Virus record (IMG/VR): IMGVR_UViG_3300035701_004465
Location: 1-35,759 of that record
Source: a virus
Strand: one strand, 5' to 3'
DNA: 35,759 nucleotides
The position numbers and the translations under genes are program-made. Shown one piece after another: positions 23,954-30,494 of this stretch. Under the pieces are notes generated by a model that worked only from the letters and a program-made list of their open reading frames with translations, did not search any database and was not told the origin of the DNA. How positions within the stretch are numbered: position 1 is the first letter of the stretch; every line of letters starts with the position of its first letter.

Positions 23954-24165
23954 GGGGCTTTCTCCTTCGCCAGCCACTCCCTCAGACAGTTCATGCCGCA
24001 GAAGTAGACGGGGGCATCTAGTGCTGGCTTCACCATCACGAGCGTCACAAAACCTGATCCGTGCATGGCTTCGCACGTCAGCACCATGCGGTAATCAATC
24101 GCGTTGCTGGTCGTGGTCAAGTCTCGTCCGCAGTTGTCGCAGGTAATGACGGTTGTGCGGGGCAT
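23950..24165 (-). CDS. Small treble-clef-like zinc protein
   Basis: A 71-residue protein; ATG 24165 has AGAAGGAA upstream at 7-8 bases. An upstream in-frame ATG at 24201 has no good site. CDNCGRDL near the N-terminus and YFCGMNCLREWLAKE at the C-terminus give a C-x-x-C plus C-x-x-x-C pair, the layout of small phage zinc proteins in which the second pair starts a helix. The role is unknown, probably protein or nucleic-acid binding. The start of this gene overlaps the end of the upstream gene by 49 bases. Confidence 0.7.
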   Translation of the reverse strand: MPRTTVITCDNCGRDLTTTSNAIDYRMVLTCEAMHGSGFVTLVMVKPALDAPVYFCGMNCLREWLAKEKAP

Positions 24166-24413
24166 GTGTTTTCCTTCTTCGTTAGGTCCTTCCACGTCCA
24201 ACCCAGCAGCGCCCAGTACCAGAAGCGGCGGAACCAGTTGGGCCGACGGATCGTGGAGTCGATGGTCAGTGTTTGGCCGCCTCCTCTGGGATTGATGCGA
24301 AGTCTTGCCAGGAGTTTAGGGTATTGAATAAAGGTGAGCGTATCCGGACCAGACACGGGGGGGCCGGTGGCGTACCGGAAAGGGTCGCCGTCGGGATTGC
24401 TGTCGGGATTCAT
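24117..24413 (-). CDS. Small phage protein with RPNWF-x-R motif (copy B)
   Basis: A 98-residue protein; ATG 24413 is preceded by AAAGGAGG at a spacing of 7. Residues 57-77 contain RPNWFRRFWYWALLGWTWKD, the same motif as in the gene at 20930-21178, but the parts before it differ. After the motif it runs on 20 residues into the start of the next gene, so the real functional end may be near residue 80. The 49-base overlap in different frames is larger than elsewhere in the operon. Confidence 0.65.
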   Translation of the reverse strand: MNPDSNPDGDPFRYATGPPVSGPDTLTFIQYPKLLARLRINPRGGGQTLTIDSTIRRPNWFRRFWYWALLGWTWKDLTKKENTCPAQPSLPATTADET

Positions 24414-24483
24414 GGGCTGTCCTCCTTTCTAGGAGTTGGCTCGAACTCGCCGCACCACCAATCTAGTTGGATCGGAGGCCAAT

Positions 24484-24512
24484 ACGCATTGGGGCCGGGC
24501 AGAGCGGCCTTG
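24484..24512 (+). repeat. 29-bp direct repeat, copy 2
   Basis: Exact copy of 23752-23780. It lies between the terminator of the next upstream gene and the 24117-24413 start, so on the minus strand it is in the leader of the bracketed gene pair. Confidence 0.85.
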
Positions 24513-24517
24513 AACGC

Positions 24518-24551
24518 AAAACCCCCGGCACTCAACAAGTGACCGGGGGTT
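24518..24551 (-). terminator. Strong terminator after the 24557 gene
   Basis: On the minus strand AACCCCCGG plus CACT pairs with AGTG plus CCGGGGGTT, 5-base loop, and the stem is followed by TTGCG. It begins 6 bases after the stop of the minus-strand gene ending at 24557, so it divides the early genes from the zinc-protein pair. Confidence 0.7.
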
Positions 24552-24556
24552 GCGGG

Positions 24557-24826
24557 TCAGCGTGCTACGGGCGGGCTACGCGCCCGGAAGCCACGCGGGA
24601 TCAGGTGCGTGAATGGCTTGGCGACCAGCCGGCCCTGACTGTCGAACATAGCCAGCGTCTCCACCACGTCGCCCTGGTCGCACACGACGCACGCCCACTG
24701 CCGCCATCGGAACGCTGGCACGGCGTACAGATGCCCGGGCGATTGGGCGAGGCGCAGACACGCCAGGTGGGTCACTGCGGAGTTGCACTCACCGAGGCTT
24801 GGGAATCCGAAGCCGAAGAAGCTCAT
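24557..24826 (-). CDS. Small early-region protein, unknown
   Basis: An 89-residue protein starting at ATG 24826, which overlaps the upstream stop as ATGA. The ribosome-binding site is weak, so coupling is likely. It has four Cys, two in ACVVCDQGDVVETL, and an aromatic N-terminus (MSFFGFGFPSLGE). The C-terminus is basic. No family recognised. Confidence 0.6.
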   Translation of the reverse strand: MSFFGFGFPSLGECNSAVTHLACLRLAQSPGHLYAVPAFRWRQWACVVCDQGDVVETLAMFDSQGRLVAKPFTHLIPRGFRARSPPVAR

Positions 24827-25119
24827 GCGGTTCTCTTTCTTCCAGGCCAGTAGGTCCGGCACCAGTCTGTCGCTTCCTTGGGCCACGATTGCACGGCCAC
24901 GGCCGCAGTGTAGGTGTCGTGGCGGGCGGTCAGGTCATCCATCGCCCGCTCTAGGTCCTTGCGTCTGCCGAGGTCCTTGGTCAGTCGCATCTCGCGATAT
25001 GCCGCCTTGAGCTGCGCCTCTACCGCGGATTGACACTGCCGGAGCTTTCGCAACGGCCAGCCGGCGAGCCGTTTGACGAAGACGTCGAAATCGGATCGTG
25101 ATACGTGAGTCGGTTGCAT
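24823..25119 (-). CDS. Small helical protein, unknown
   Basis: A 98-residue protein; ATG 25119 has AAGGAG six bases upstream. The product is almost wholly helical and charged (RQCQSAVEAQLKAAYREMRL, RRKDLERAMDDLTARHD), with Trp/Cys near the end. It may form a coiled-coil dimer. Four bases separate the end of the preceding gene from this start. Confidence 0.65.
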   Translation of the reverse strand: MQPTHVSRSDFDVFVKRLAGWPLRKLRQCQSAVEAQLKAAYREMRLTKDLGRRKDLERAMDDLTARHDTYTAAVAVQSWPKEATDWCRTYWPGRKRTA

Positions 25120-25122
25120 GGT

Positions 25123-25353
25123 TCACTCCTTCCGGTTTGCCTTAGCAACAGCATCGCGCGCTTGTTCGAGATGTGCGCGATAGATTGCCATGCTGGGTTC
25201 GGTGGAGGCCGCCTCCACCAGAAAACGCAATGACTTCAACAGGTCGAGCGCAACAGCATGCGCGGAACAATAGACCAGTTCGTAGCCCCCGTAAGGGGTT
25301 TCCGTCGCACGGCAACCACAGTCCATTTTGATAAGCACGCGCCCAGTCTTCAT
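25123..25353 (-). CDS. Small phage protein of the YC-x-x-H-A type with helical tail
   Basis: A 76-residue protein. I choose ATG 25353, with GAGGTG upstream and an ATGA overlap with the tiny gene before it, over an upstream in-frame start. It has MDCGCRATE and YCSAHAVALDLLKSLRFLVE, then a short loop and AHLEQARDAVAKANRKE. This pattern, Cys/His cluster, L-L-x-x-L helix, variable loop and a closing A-x-x-A-I-A-K-A helix, is very common in small phage proteins of unknown role. Confidence 0.7.
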   Translation of the reverse strand: MKTGRVLIKMDCGCRATETPYGGYELVYCSAHAVALDLLKSLRFLVEAASTEPSMAIYRAHLEQARDAVAKANRKE

Positions 25354-25445
25354 GCGGTCACCTCTTCGCAGACGGACCTGGGCGCGTCCCAAGCTGCCAG
25401 GTCGTATTCCGGCCGCTTCTCTTCTGGTTTGGTTTTGGTCGTCAT
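25350..25445 (-). CDS. 31-residue small protein
   Basis: ATG 25445 is preceded by AAGGAG at 8 bases and reads MTTKTKPEEKRPEYDL, then AAWDAPRSVCEEVTA, ending in TGA that overlaps the next start (ATGA). Spacing, site and coupling all match the neighbouring genes, which is better support than for most peptides this short. It is hydrophilic and probably cytoplasmic. Unknown function. Confidence 0.5.
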   Translation of the reverse strand: MTTKTKPEEKRPEYDLAAWDAPRSVCEEVTA

Positions 25446-25521
25446 GGTTTCTGCTCCTTGCTAAGGTGTGTTCTCCCGCACCAATTCCAACGGTTCATCG
25501 CTCACGCTCCCTTCTCGGGTT

Positions 25522-25569
25522 GGCCCTCGGCCTCCCGGCATCACCGGGCTGCGTTTCGGCCCGAGGGCC
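25522..25569 (-). promoter_or_regulatory. Nested inverted repeat between early genes
   Basis: GGCCCTCGG (25522-25530) is exactly complementary to CCGAGGGCC (25561-25569), and CCCGG-CATCA-CCGGG (25534-25548) lies inside. It sits between the small gene ending at 25580 and the start at 25445. No T-tract, so a processing or stabilising element is likelier than a terminator. Confidence 0.5.
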
Positions 25570-25579
25570 TCTGTGCCCC

Positions 25580-25840
25580 TCAGTCCCCTTCACGACAGTC
25601 CAAACAAAACTCGCCGGGTTGCCTGAGCAACGCACGGGCCTTCGGCAAACTTGTTGCGGTCCCGATCTGTCCGTGCTCGCAGCAGACAACCGCGTATCGC
25701 GTGGCGTCGCCTGTCCCAAGGTCACAGGTGTCGATCCCCTGCTGCATGGCGTCGTAGATCACCACCCATTCACGATTGAGCGAGGAACGTCGGCTGGCAA
25801 TGTAGCCGGCCTCGTTATTATGCGGTTTGCGAATGCTCAC
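25580..25840 (-). CDS. Small phage Cys/His protein, unknown
   Basis: An 86-residue protein starting at GTG 25840 with AGGAG 7 bases upstream. The core VVIYDAMQQGI, then RYAVVCCEHGQIGTA, SLPKARALLRQP and EFCLDCREGD, has a C-x-x-H plus C-x-x-C layout that would bind zinc. It matches a small-protein type seen in phages (V-V-C-x-x-H-G ... A-R ... P-x-x-x-C-x-x-C). Function unknown. Confidence 0.65.
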   Translation of the reverse strand: MSIRKPHNNEAGYIASRRSSLNREWVVIYDAMQQGIDTCDLGTGDATRYAVVCCEHGQIGTATSLPKARALLRQPGEFCLDCREGD

Positions 25841-25869
25841 TTGGTTTCTCCTTGCTTGCCCCTGTCAGT

Positions 25870-25906
25870 CCCCGCGCCGGCTCCGACGCCGGACGGCTCC
25901 GCGGGG
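25870..25906 (-). promoter_or_regulatory. Inverted repeat after the 25914 gene
   Basis: CCCCGCG (25870-25876) pairs with CGCGGGG (25900-25906), with CCGG/CCGG inside. It fills most of the gap between two minus-strand genes. Lacks a T-run. Confidence 0.45.
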
Positions 25907-25913
25907 ATGATCG

Positions 25914-26633
25914 TTACTCGGCGGCCTCCTCGATCCCGCAAATCTCCTTCCACGCCTTGCCCACGCCTTGCGAGTCGTCTACGGCAATCCAGTAGCAGGT
26001 AAAGCGGTTGGCGTACTGGTCGCTGCCGGTCGCCCATCGAACCCTCTGATCAAGGTAGAAGTTGTCCTTCGGACTGATCTTCGTCTCAGTCACCCGCAAC
26101 AACTTGCCTTTGCCAAACTGCCTCGGCCCGTCCACACTGACGGAAACGGGATAAGACGCGGGCGACAGGATGCACTTGACGCGGACCACCAAGTCGCCGC
26201 ACTTGGTGTACCACTCAACGGATTGCTCCTCGCCTCCGGCGTTGTAACCCGGGGCCACGTCCAGCAGCACACCCCACACCTGCTCAGTGTCTTCGGCCAT
26301 TGTCTGCTCATCGGACATGGCCGTGTCTGGGCGGAAGTTGGTGCAACCATCTTTTCTCTTCCAGAGCGGCAAGGGAGGCAACTTGTCCAGCAGCCGGGAC
26401 ACGTCCTCCATCGTGCATCGGTCGTCGATTGCGCCGTACCTGGGGAACGCTTGGCCGATGGTCGCGCGGGCCACCGAGCCGTACAGGTTGTAGGCGTGCA
26501 GGGAGGAAACCTGCACGTCCGGGGGCCACACCTTGGCCACCGTCTCCAGGGTGCGCAGTTCCTTGCGCTTTGACTCCGCGTCCCTTCGGATCGCTTGTTT
26601 TTCAGTCGCCAGCAATTCAGACATACTTTGCAT
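25914..26633 (-). CDS. Early-region protein of 239 residues, unknown
   Basis: The largest gene of the early cluster. ATG 26633 has GAGGTG six bases upstream. Residues 1-35 are a charged helix (MSELLATEKQAIRRDAESKR), the middle has a Cys at about 97, and the second half is beta-rich with VEWYTKCGDLVVRVKC. No nuclease, ATPase or helix-turn-helix motif was seen. Being early and conserved in frame, it may be a DNA-metabolism or host-takeover protein, but that is a guess. Confidence 0.6.
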   Translation of the reverse strand: MQSMSELLATEKQAIRRDAESKRKELRTLETVAKVWPPDVQVSSLHAYNLYGSVARATIGQAFPRYGAIDDRCTMEDVSRLLDKLPPLPLWKRKDGCTNFRPDTAMSDEQTMAEDTEQVWGVLLDVAPGYNAGGEEQSVEWYTKCGDLVVRVKCILSPASYPVSVSVDGPRQFGKGKLLRVTETKISPKDNFYLDQRVRWATGSDQYANRFTCYWIAVDDSQGVGKAWKEICGIEEAAE

Positions 26634-26757
26634 CGTACACCTCTGCCGACTTTTTCGCCCTGGCTCCGGGCGACTGGATTCATGGGCACCAGCAGGCCCT
26701 CTTTCAGTGCCACCGCGGGGTTCCCCGTCGCGTGGTGCGGCGGGGTGCTGCGGGGTG

Positions 26758-26943
26758 TCAGGCGTTATGCCAAGAGTAATCGGCCCGTTGAAATCGTGTT
26801 ATACCGATTGCCACCAGAGCATCCATCGCTTCTTGCTCTGTCGGCCAACAACGAGAGGTCAGTCCCCGCGTAAACCCGGACTGATAGGGTACGCATAACT
26901 CTGTCGGTACGCTGCCAACAGGGATGTTCATCGCTCGACTCAT
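26758..26943 (-). CDS. Small early protein, unknown
   Basis: A 61-residue protein; ATG 26943 has GGGGAG 9-10 bases upstream. Two Cys and an aromatic C-terminus (FQRADYSWHNA). Its downstream spacer (26690-26757) contains GC-rich inverted sequences around GGGGTTCCCC. No family recognised. Confidence 0.5.
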   Translation of the reverse strand: MSRAMNIPVGSVPTELCVPYQSGFTRGLTSRCWPTEQEAMDALVAIGITRFQRADYSWHNA

Positions 26944-26962
26944 TGTCTTTTCTCCCCAAAGG

Positions 26963-27049
26963 CCGCGCGGCGGGCTCTTCCGCAACCGACTCAGAGTGTA
27001 ACCGATCCGGTCCGCGGGCCGGGTGATGAGCCCGGCGCCCGCCGCGCGG
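26963..27049 (-). promoter_or_regulatory. 13-bp perfect inverted repeat in the spacer of the first early genes
   Basis: CCGCGCGGCGGGC (26963-26975) is exactly complementary to GCCCGCCGCGCGG (27037-27049), and CCGGG/CCCGG (27019-27035) lies inside. It covers the whole gap between the 27063 gene end and the 26943 start. Such a stem would cap or protect the mRNA of the first gene. Confidence 0.5.
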
Positions 27050-27062
27050 GAGACTCATCTGT

Positions 27063-27614
27063 CTATTGCTGCCGTCTCGCATCCTTGCGAATCTGAACAA
27101 GATCGCGCGCAACGTCCATCCGGCTCGTCTGCTCGTTGATCCGGATCGTCCATCCGTGCGTTGCCCAACTGAATCCGCCGTGATCTACGTTGTGCTGTCG
27201 CTCGTCGGTCATGGGCACGTCGTGATCGCTGACGCGGACCCGGCAACTGCCCACAGAGTAGTACGCGCTCCCGCTGCCGGTCCGCGTTTCGCGCGTCAAG
27301 CCGATCCGGCGGAGCCAACGGAACGTCCATTGTCTGAGCTGTTCGACAGGATCCGCGGCCCGGGCCGCAGCAGAACGCCGCGAAGCCTCGCGCCGCCGGG
27401 CGGCTTCTCTCTCAGCGATGAGTGCCAGCCGTCGTGCGACGTTTTCCGGGCGACATGCCTGGCCATGCGCCGCATCCCTTGCCGCATTCCGGAGGCGTTT
27501 GCGATCAGGCGTGCCGGCCGCGATGATAGCCGGCTGAAACTGCGACTCGAACGACGCTAACTCCACGTCGATTTCGGCCGCGATCCGCGTCGTCTTCATC
27601 GTTTCCCTGGCCAT
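27063..27614 (-). CDS. First gene of the minus-strand early operon, unknown
   Basis: A 183-residue protein; ATG 27614 has a perfect AAGGAGGAATAAA before it, the strongest site of the operon. Residues 15-95 are Ala/Arg-rich helix (ERREAARRREASRR-like), with a C-terminal half of mixed structure ending in a basic helix. The high Arg content suggests nucleic-acid binding. It is the gene nearest the divergent control region, so it would be among the first expressed after derepression. No family recognised. Confidence 0.65.
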   Translation of the reverse strand: MARETMKTTRIAAEIDVELASFESQFQPAIIAAGTPDRKRLRNAARDAAHGQACRPENVARRLALIAEREAARRREASRRSAAARAADPVEQLRQWTFRWLRRIGLTRETRTGSGSAYYSVGSCRVRVSDHDVPMTDERQHNVDHGGFSWATHGWTIRINEQTSRMDVARDLVQIRKDARRQQ

Positions 27615-27735
27615 TTTATTCCTCCTTCAGGTACGGGCCCCGTGGCCCGGGTCCCCTACGCTGCTACAAGATGCCTCTCCAGCAGTTCCGCAAAAAGCTT
27701 GGTCGCAACTCGCGGCCGGTCGGCTCGACTCCTAT

Positions 27736-27763
27736 ATTATGTCCAACCGGCAACAAATCGCAA
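27736..27763 (-). promoter_or_regulatory. Candidate promoter for the minus-strand early operon
   Basis: On the minus strand TTGCGA (27763-27758), 16 bases, CATAAT (27741-27736). Four of six and five of six consensus bases. The -35 box overlaps a CGCAAC/GTTGCG half-site, so a bound repressor would block it. About 120 bases upstream of the first early gene. Confidence 0.4.
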
Positions 27764-27780
27764 CCGAAAATCCGCATGCG

Positions 27781-27795
27781 CGCAACGTGGTTGCG
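27781..27795. promoter_or_regulatory. Operator candidate, palindrome CGCAAC-GTG-GTTGCG
   Basis: A perfect 6-3-6 inverted repeat. Single CGCAAC half-sites occur at 27704-27709 and 27759-27764, spaced 55 and 22 bases apart. The set is well placed for a repressor binding between the divergent promoters. Confidence 0.5.
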
Positions 27796-27813
27796 GACAA
27801 CGAGTTGCATTCC

Positions 27814-27833
27814 ATCCGGCCGGATTCAATCCG
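27814..27833. promoter_or_regulatory. Overlapping palindromes ATCCGGCCGGAT and CGGATT-C-AATCCG
   Basis: Two perfect palindromes share the bases 27821-27825, giving three ATCCG-type half-sites in 20 bases. A second, different operator type in the control region is possible. Confidence 0.45.
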
Positions 27834-28174
27834 ACTGGACACTTAGTATTTCGGGAAGCCAAAAGTGGGGGTTAATGTAAACCGTTGCAGGATAAGACGT
27901 TACGCAAACAGACTCACGGACAACCCGGCCCGTGCTGCGTCCAGCAGTCAGCCGACAGCCGTTGCCTCAGCCTAAGGGGACCCCAGGGCGAGGGACCCCT
28001 GCCCTAGGAGAACCCCTCGAGAGGAGCAAGCCGCTTTCACCCAACAGGGCTTTCCGGCGCGATTTTCGTCTCCCCTTTAGGCGCTTTTTCGGCGCACTCC
28101 AAATCGCCAAAGACTCCAAAGGCCAAATCCCCCAACACCCCCCTACACCCCCCTGCTGACTTCCGACAATCGGC

Positions 28175-28202
28175 TTGACCTCTATAGCCAAACGGCTACA
28201 AT
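28175..28202 (+). promoter_or_regulatory. Promoter of the regulator/integrase operon
   Basis: TTGACC (28175-28180), 16 bases, TACAAT (28197-28202): five of six bases match in both boxes. Transcription would start near 28209, directly at or before ATG 28210, and 33 bases before the better start ATG 28243. Confidence 0.6.
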
Positions 28203-28242
28203 CAAAGGCATGGAGCAAGCAGCCGGACAAAAGGAACGAGGG

Positions 28243-28506
28243 ATGAAACGAAAACCTTACGTGAAGCCTTGCGGGCGGACGGCGACGGAACCCGACACCA
28301 CAACCCGGGCCGGTCACCTCGGTGCCATCATACGGACCACGCGGATCGCAGTCGGCTTAAGCGTCATGGCCGCGGCGGCACAGGCCGGACTCAGACCACT
28401 CGACTGGCACCGCTGGGAACGTGGCGCACGGATGCCTCGGGCCGATCTTCTGGTCAAGATTGCGGCCGTGCTGGGAACCAGAGTCGAAAAACTCTTTGCC
28501 GCGTGA
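28243..28506 (+). CDS. Helix-turn-helix (Cro/CI, XRE-type) regulator
   Basis: An 87-residue protein from ATG 28243, which has AAGGAACGAGG upstream. An in-frame ATG at 28210 has no site but could start a leaderless product with 11 more residues. Residues 33-85 fit an XRE helix-turn-helix: AIIRTTRIAVGLSVMAAAAQ, LRPLDWHRWERGARMPRADL, then the closing helix VKIAAVLGTRVEKLF. The recognition-helix part W-H-R-W-E-R-G is typical. It probably binds the palindromes of the upstream control region and decides between the divergent operons. The integrase follows 20 bases later, so both belong to one lysogeny operon. Repressor versus Cro-like role cannot be told. Confidence 0.75.
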   Translation: MKRKPYVKPCGRTATEPDTTTRAGHLGAIIRTTRIAVGLSVMAAAAQAGLRPLDWHRWERGARMPRADLLVKIAAVLGTRVEKLFAA

Positions 28507-28526
28507 AGGCGAAAGAAGGCCAAACC

Positions 28527-29651
28527 ATGAAACCTGCCAAGCCCTACCCCGACTTCCCGCTCTTCGCCCATGCCTCGGGCGTCTGGGCCAAGAAGATCCG
28601 GAGCAAGACGCACTACTTCGGCCCATGGGACGATCCCTCGGCGGCTTTGCGGCGATACCTCGCTGAGCAAGATACTCTCTATGCTTACGGCCGTTGCAGG
28701 CACCCGAAAGTGGCAAACGTCACTATCCAGCAACTCATTGACCGATTTCTGGAAGCCAAAGGGCGGCTGCTGAACAGCAACGAGTTGGCCCCGCGCAGCC
28801 TCATGGACTACCGCCACGCCTGCACGCGCATTGCGGAACAATTCGGAGCCGTCCGTCAGATCGGCACCTTGGAACCCGAAGAGTTTGAGCGGTTCCGCGC
28901 CAAGCTGGCCAACGGCTGGGGTCCGGTCACTTTAGGAGCGGCACTCCAGAAGATCCGCACCGTTTTCAAGTATGCGTTTGATGCCGGCCTGATTGAACGA
29001 CCCGTGCGTTTTGGTGTCTGCTTCAAGTCGCCATCGAAGAGGGTGCTGCGGCTGAACAAGAAGAACGGCGAGAACCGAATGTTTGAGGCAGAGGAAGTCC
29101 GCCGGATGCTGGAGACTGCGGGTGTGCAACTGCGAGCGATGATCCTTTTGGGCGTCAACTGCGGCTTCGGCAATGCCGACTGCGCCACGTTGCCGATAGA
29201 GGCCCTGGACCTGGACGGAGGCTGGATCAACTACCACCGGCCCAAGACGGGAATCGACCGGCGATGTCCCTTGTGGCCCGAGACGGTCGCGGCGTTGCGG
29301 AAGTGGCTTGCCCGGCGGCCAAGGTCGCGGAACCCCGAGATTGCCAGGTTGGTCTTCGTCACCAGAAACAAAACAAGTTGGAGCAAGGGTACGACGGACA
29401 ACCCCGTCGCCAAGGCGTTTGCCAAGGTGCTGGGGAAGGTGGAACTTGTCCGCAAGGGCCGAGGTTTCTATGCCCTGCGGCACACCTTTGAGACGATTGC
29501 CGGCGAGGCCCTCGACCAGATTGCCGTGGACGCCATCATGGGGCACGTCCGGGAGGACATGGCGACCGTGTACCGCGAGCGGATCAACGATGAGCGACTC
29601 CGTTACGTAGCGGAACGTGTAAGGACATGGCTGTTTGTGACCGCAGCATAA
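28527..29651 (+). CDS. int: Tyrosine recombinase / phage integrase (first of two), altered catalytic set
   Basis: A 374-residue protein. I place the start at ATG 28527 (GAAGG 9 bases upstream) rather than any earlier frame position. The N-terminal SAM-like arm/core domain occupies about 65-170, the catalytic domain 185-360. Seen: RPKTG (Lys240), YALRHTF (Arg318, His319), IMGH (His340) and VYRER (Tyr349, nucleophile). The position of the first catalytic Arg is occupied by the sequence NCGFGNAD, without Arg, and the H of the H-x-x-R box is Tyr315. This variant set resembles integrases I associate with planctomycete genomes. It follows the regulator gene by 20 bases. Integration and excision of the phage is the expected role. 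Confidence 0.85.
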   Translation: MKPAKPYPDFPLFAHASGVWAKKIRSKTHYFGPWDDPSAALRRYLAEQDTLYAYGRCRHPKVANVTIQQLIDRFLEAKGRLLNSNELAPRSLMDYRHACTRIAEQFGAVRQIGTLEPEEFERFRAKLANGWGPVTLGAALQKIRTVFKYAFDAGLIERPVRFGVCFKSPSKRVLRLNKKNGENRMFEAEEVRRMLETAGVQLRAMILLGVNCGFGNADCATLPIEALDLDGGWINYHRPKTGIDRRCPLWPETVAALRKWLARRPRSRNPEIARLVFVTRNKTSWSKGTTDNPVAKAFAKVLGKVELVRKGRGFYALRHTFETIAGEALDQIAVDAIMGHVREDMATVYRERINDERLRYVAERVRTWLFVTAA

Positions 29652-29660
29652 GGCACCACA

Positions 29661-29684
29661 AGCCCCGGACTCGGGGCTTTTCTT
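29661..29684 (+). terminator. Terminator after the integrase
   Basis: AGCCCCG-GACT-CGGGGCT (29661-29678), a perfect 7-bp stem with tetraloop, followed by TTTCTTT. It stands between the integrase and a convergent minus-strand ORF and may serve both. Confidence 0.85.
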
Positions 29685-29688
29685 TGCG

Positions 29689-29708
29689 CGCTACTCGAAT
29701 GAGTAGCG
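29689..29708. repeat. 20-bp perfect inverted repeat CGCTACTC-GAAT-GAGTAGCG
   Basis: Eight-base arms with a 4-base centre, just after the integrase terminator. Position and symmetry fit a recombinase core-type or regulatory site, but it could also be a second hairpin; its right arm contains the stop of the minus-strand ORF. Confidence 0.6.
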
Positions 29709-29915
29709 TCGCTCGTGAATCGCCGTTGCCAGCCGGGCCTGTGCGGACCCGGCAGCGGACAGTTCGGCGTTGATGTGCTGTCGGATTTGGAGACGTGATT
29801 TGGCAAGCTGCCGTCGATGTCGTTTTTTTCGGCGGGGGCGCAATTGGGAGAAAGCAGCGTCAGCCTCTTGCTGAGCCTCAAGACTCCCATTCCATCGCAG
29901 TCTTGCTTCTTTCAC
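29691..29915 (-). CDS. Possible small basic protein convergent with the integrase
   Basis: A 74-residue frame from GTG 29915, which has TTGGAG 8 bases upstream; the ATG at 29921 is too close to that site. The product is very basic (RPRRKKRHRRQLAKSRLQIR) with a helical tail. The terminator lies between it and the integrase, consistent with convergent genes. It might bind DNA near the attachment site. Could be spurious. Confidence 0.35.
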   Translation of the reverse strand: MKEARLRWNGSLEAQQEADAAFSQLRPRRKKRHRRQLAKSRLQIRQHINAELSAAGSAQARLATAIHERRYSFE

Positions 29916-29954
29916 CTTCATCACTCCAAGAAAGCGCTTTTTAACACCAGGCAA

Positions 29955-30494
29955 CGTAAGAGAACTCTAGCGCGACCCCCCCAAACCCCCCCTAGCAGTC
30001 CTATTGGGCCAGGATGGTTTCGGGTGGTGTCGCTGTGCGGACCCCGCCGAAGCTGATACCACGTTACCGTCAGCTACAAGCCCACGGACGTGTGAATCGG
30101 CGTGTGCGCTTCGCGGCCGAGCTTCTTTAACGCGGCTTTCTCGGCTTTGTCCCCGGCATTTACTCCGAGGCAACCCCTCCGCGCCAAACCGTTTGCCCGG
30201 GGATTGGCCCAGGGCAGGACGCTTGGGAAGACCAACGCCGAAATGGAGAGGCCACTTGCCAGATCAGGCTCAGAAGAGTATTCTGGGATGATGCTCGACA
30301 TGGGGCACGTCCATCGTCGGGTGTTGGGAAGCCCGGTTTCGGCCGGGCTTCTTTCATTAACACCAGTCAACGTGCCTCCATTCTCTCCGCGGCCTTGCCG
30401 CCTGTCAAGCCCCTCTGCCCCCAACGCCCCGCTGCAACTCCCCAGCCGCTCTAGGAATCGCGCGCGGGCTCCGGTCGGGGTTTTCCTGCGACTG
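29955..30494. other. 540-bp stretch without a credible gene
   Basis: Open frames here lack ribosome-binding sites and show no family pattern. It contains C-runs near 29975-29995, one strong terminator at 30328-30355, and a T-rich end before the tRNA region. A sequence reading MMLDMGHVHRRV upstream of the terminator recalls the M-G-H-V box of the integrase, so a decayed recombinase end is conceivable but not shown. An attachment site would fit here, between integrase and tRNA genes. Confidence 0.4.
30328..30355 (+). terminator. Strong intrinsic terminator
   Basis: GAAGCCCGG-TTTCGG-CCGGGCTTC (30328-30351), a perfect 9-bp stem followed by TTTC. No gene ends just before it, so it may insulate the tRNA region or end a lost gene. 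Confidence 0.75.

Larger units (their letters stand above)
27615..28174. other. Divergent control region between early operon and lysogeny module
   Basis: No credible gene in these 560 bases. It holds operator-like palindromes at 27781-27833, a candidate minus-strand promoter, a CCTAAGGGG/AGGGC/GCCCT hairpin group at 27971-28007, a CCTCGAGAGG element near 28016, and runs of C just before the plus-strand promoter. The layout (regulator on one side, lytic-type operon on the other) is that of a phage immunity region. Confidence 0.5.
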
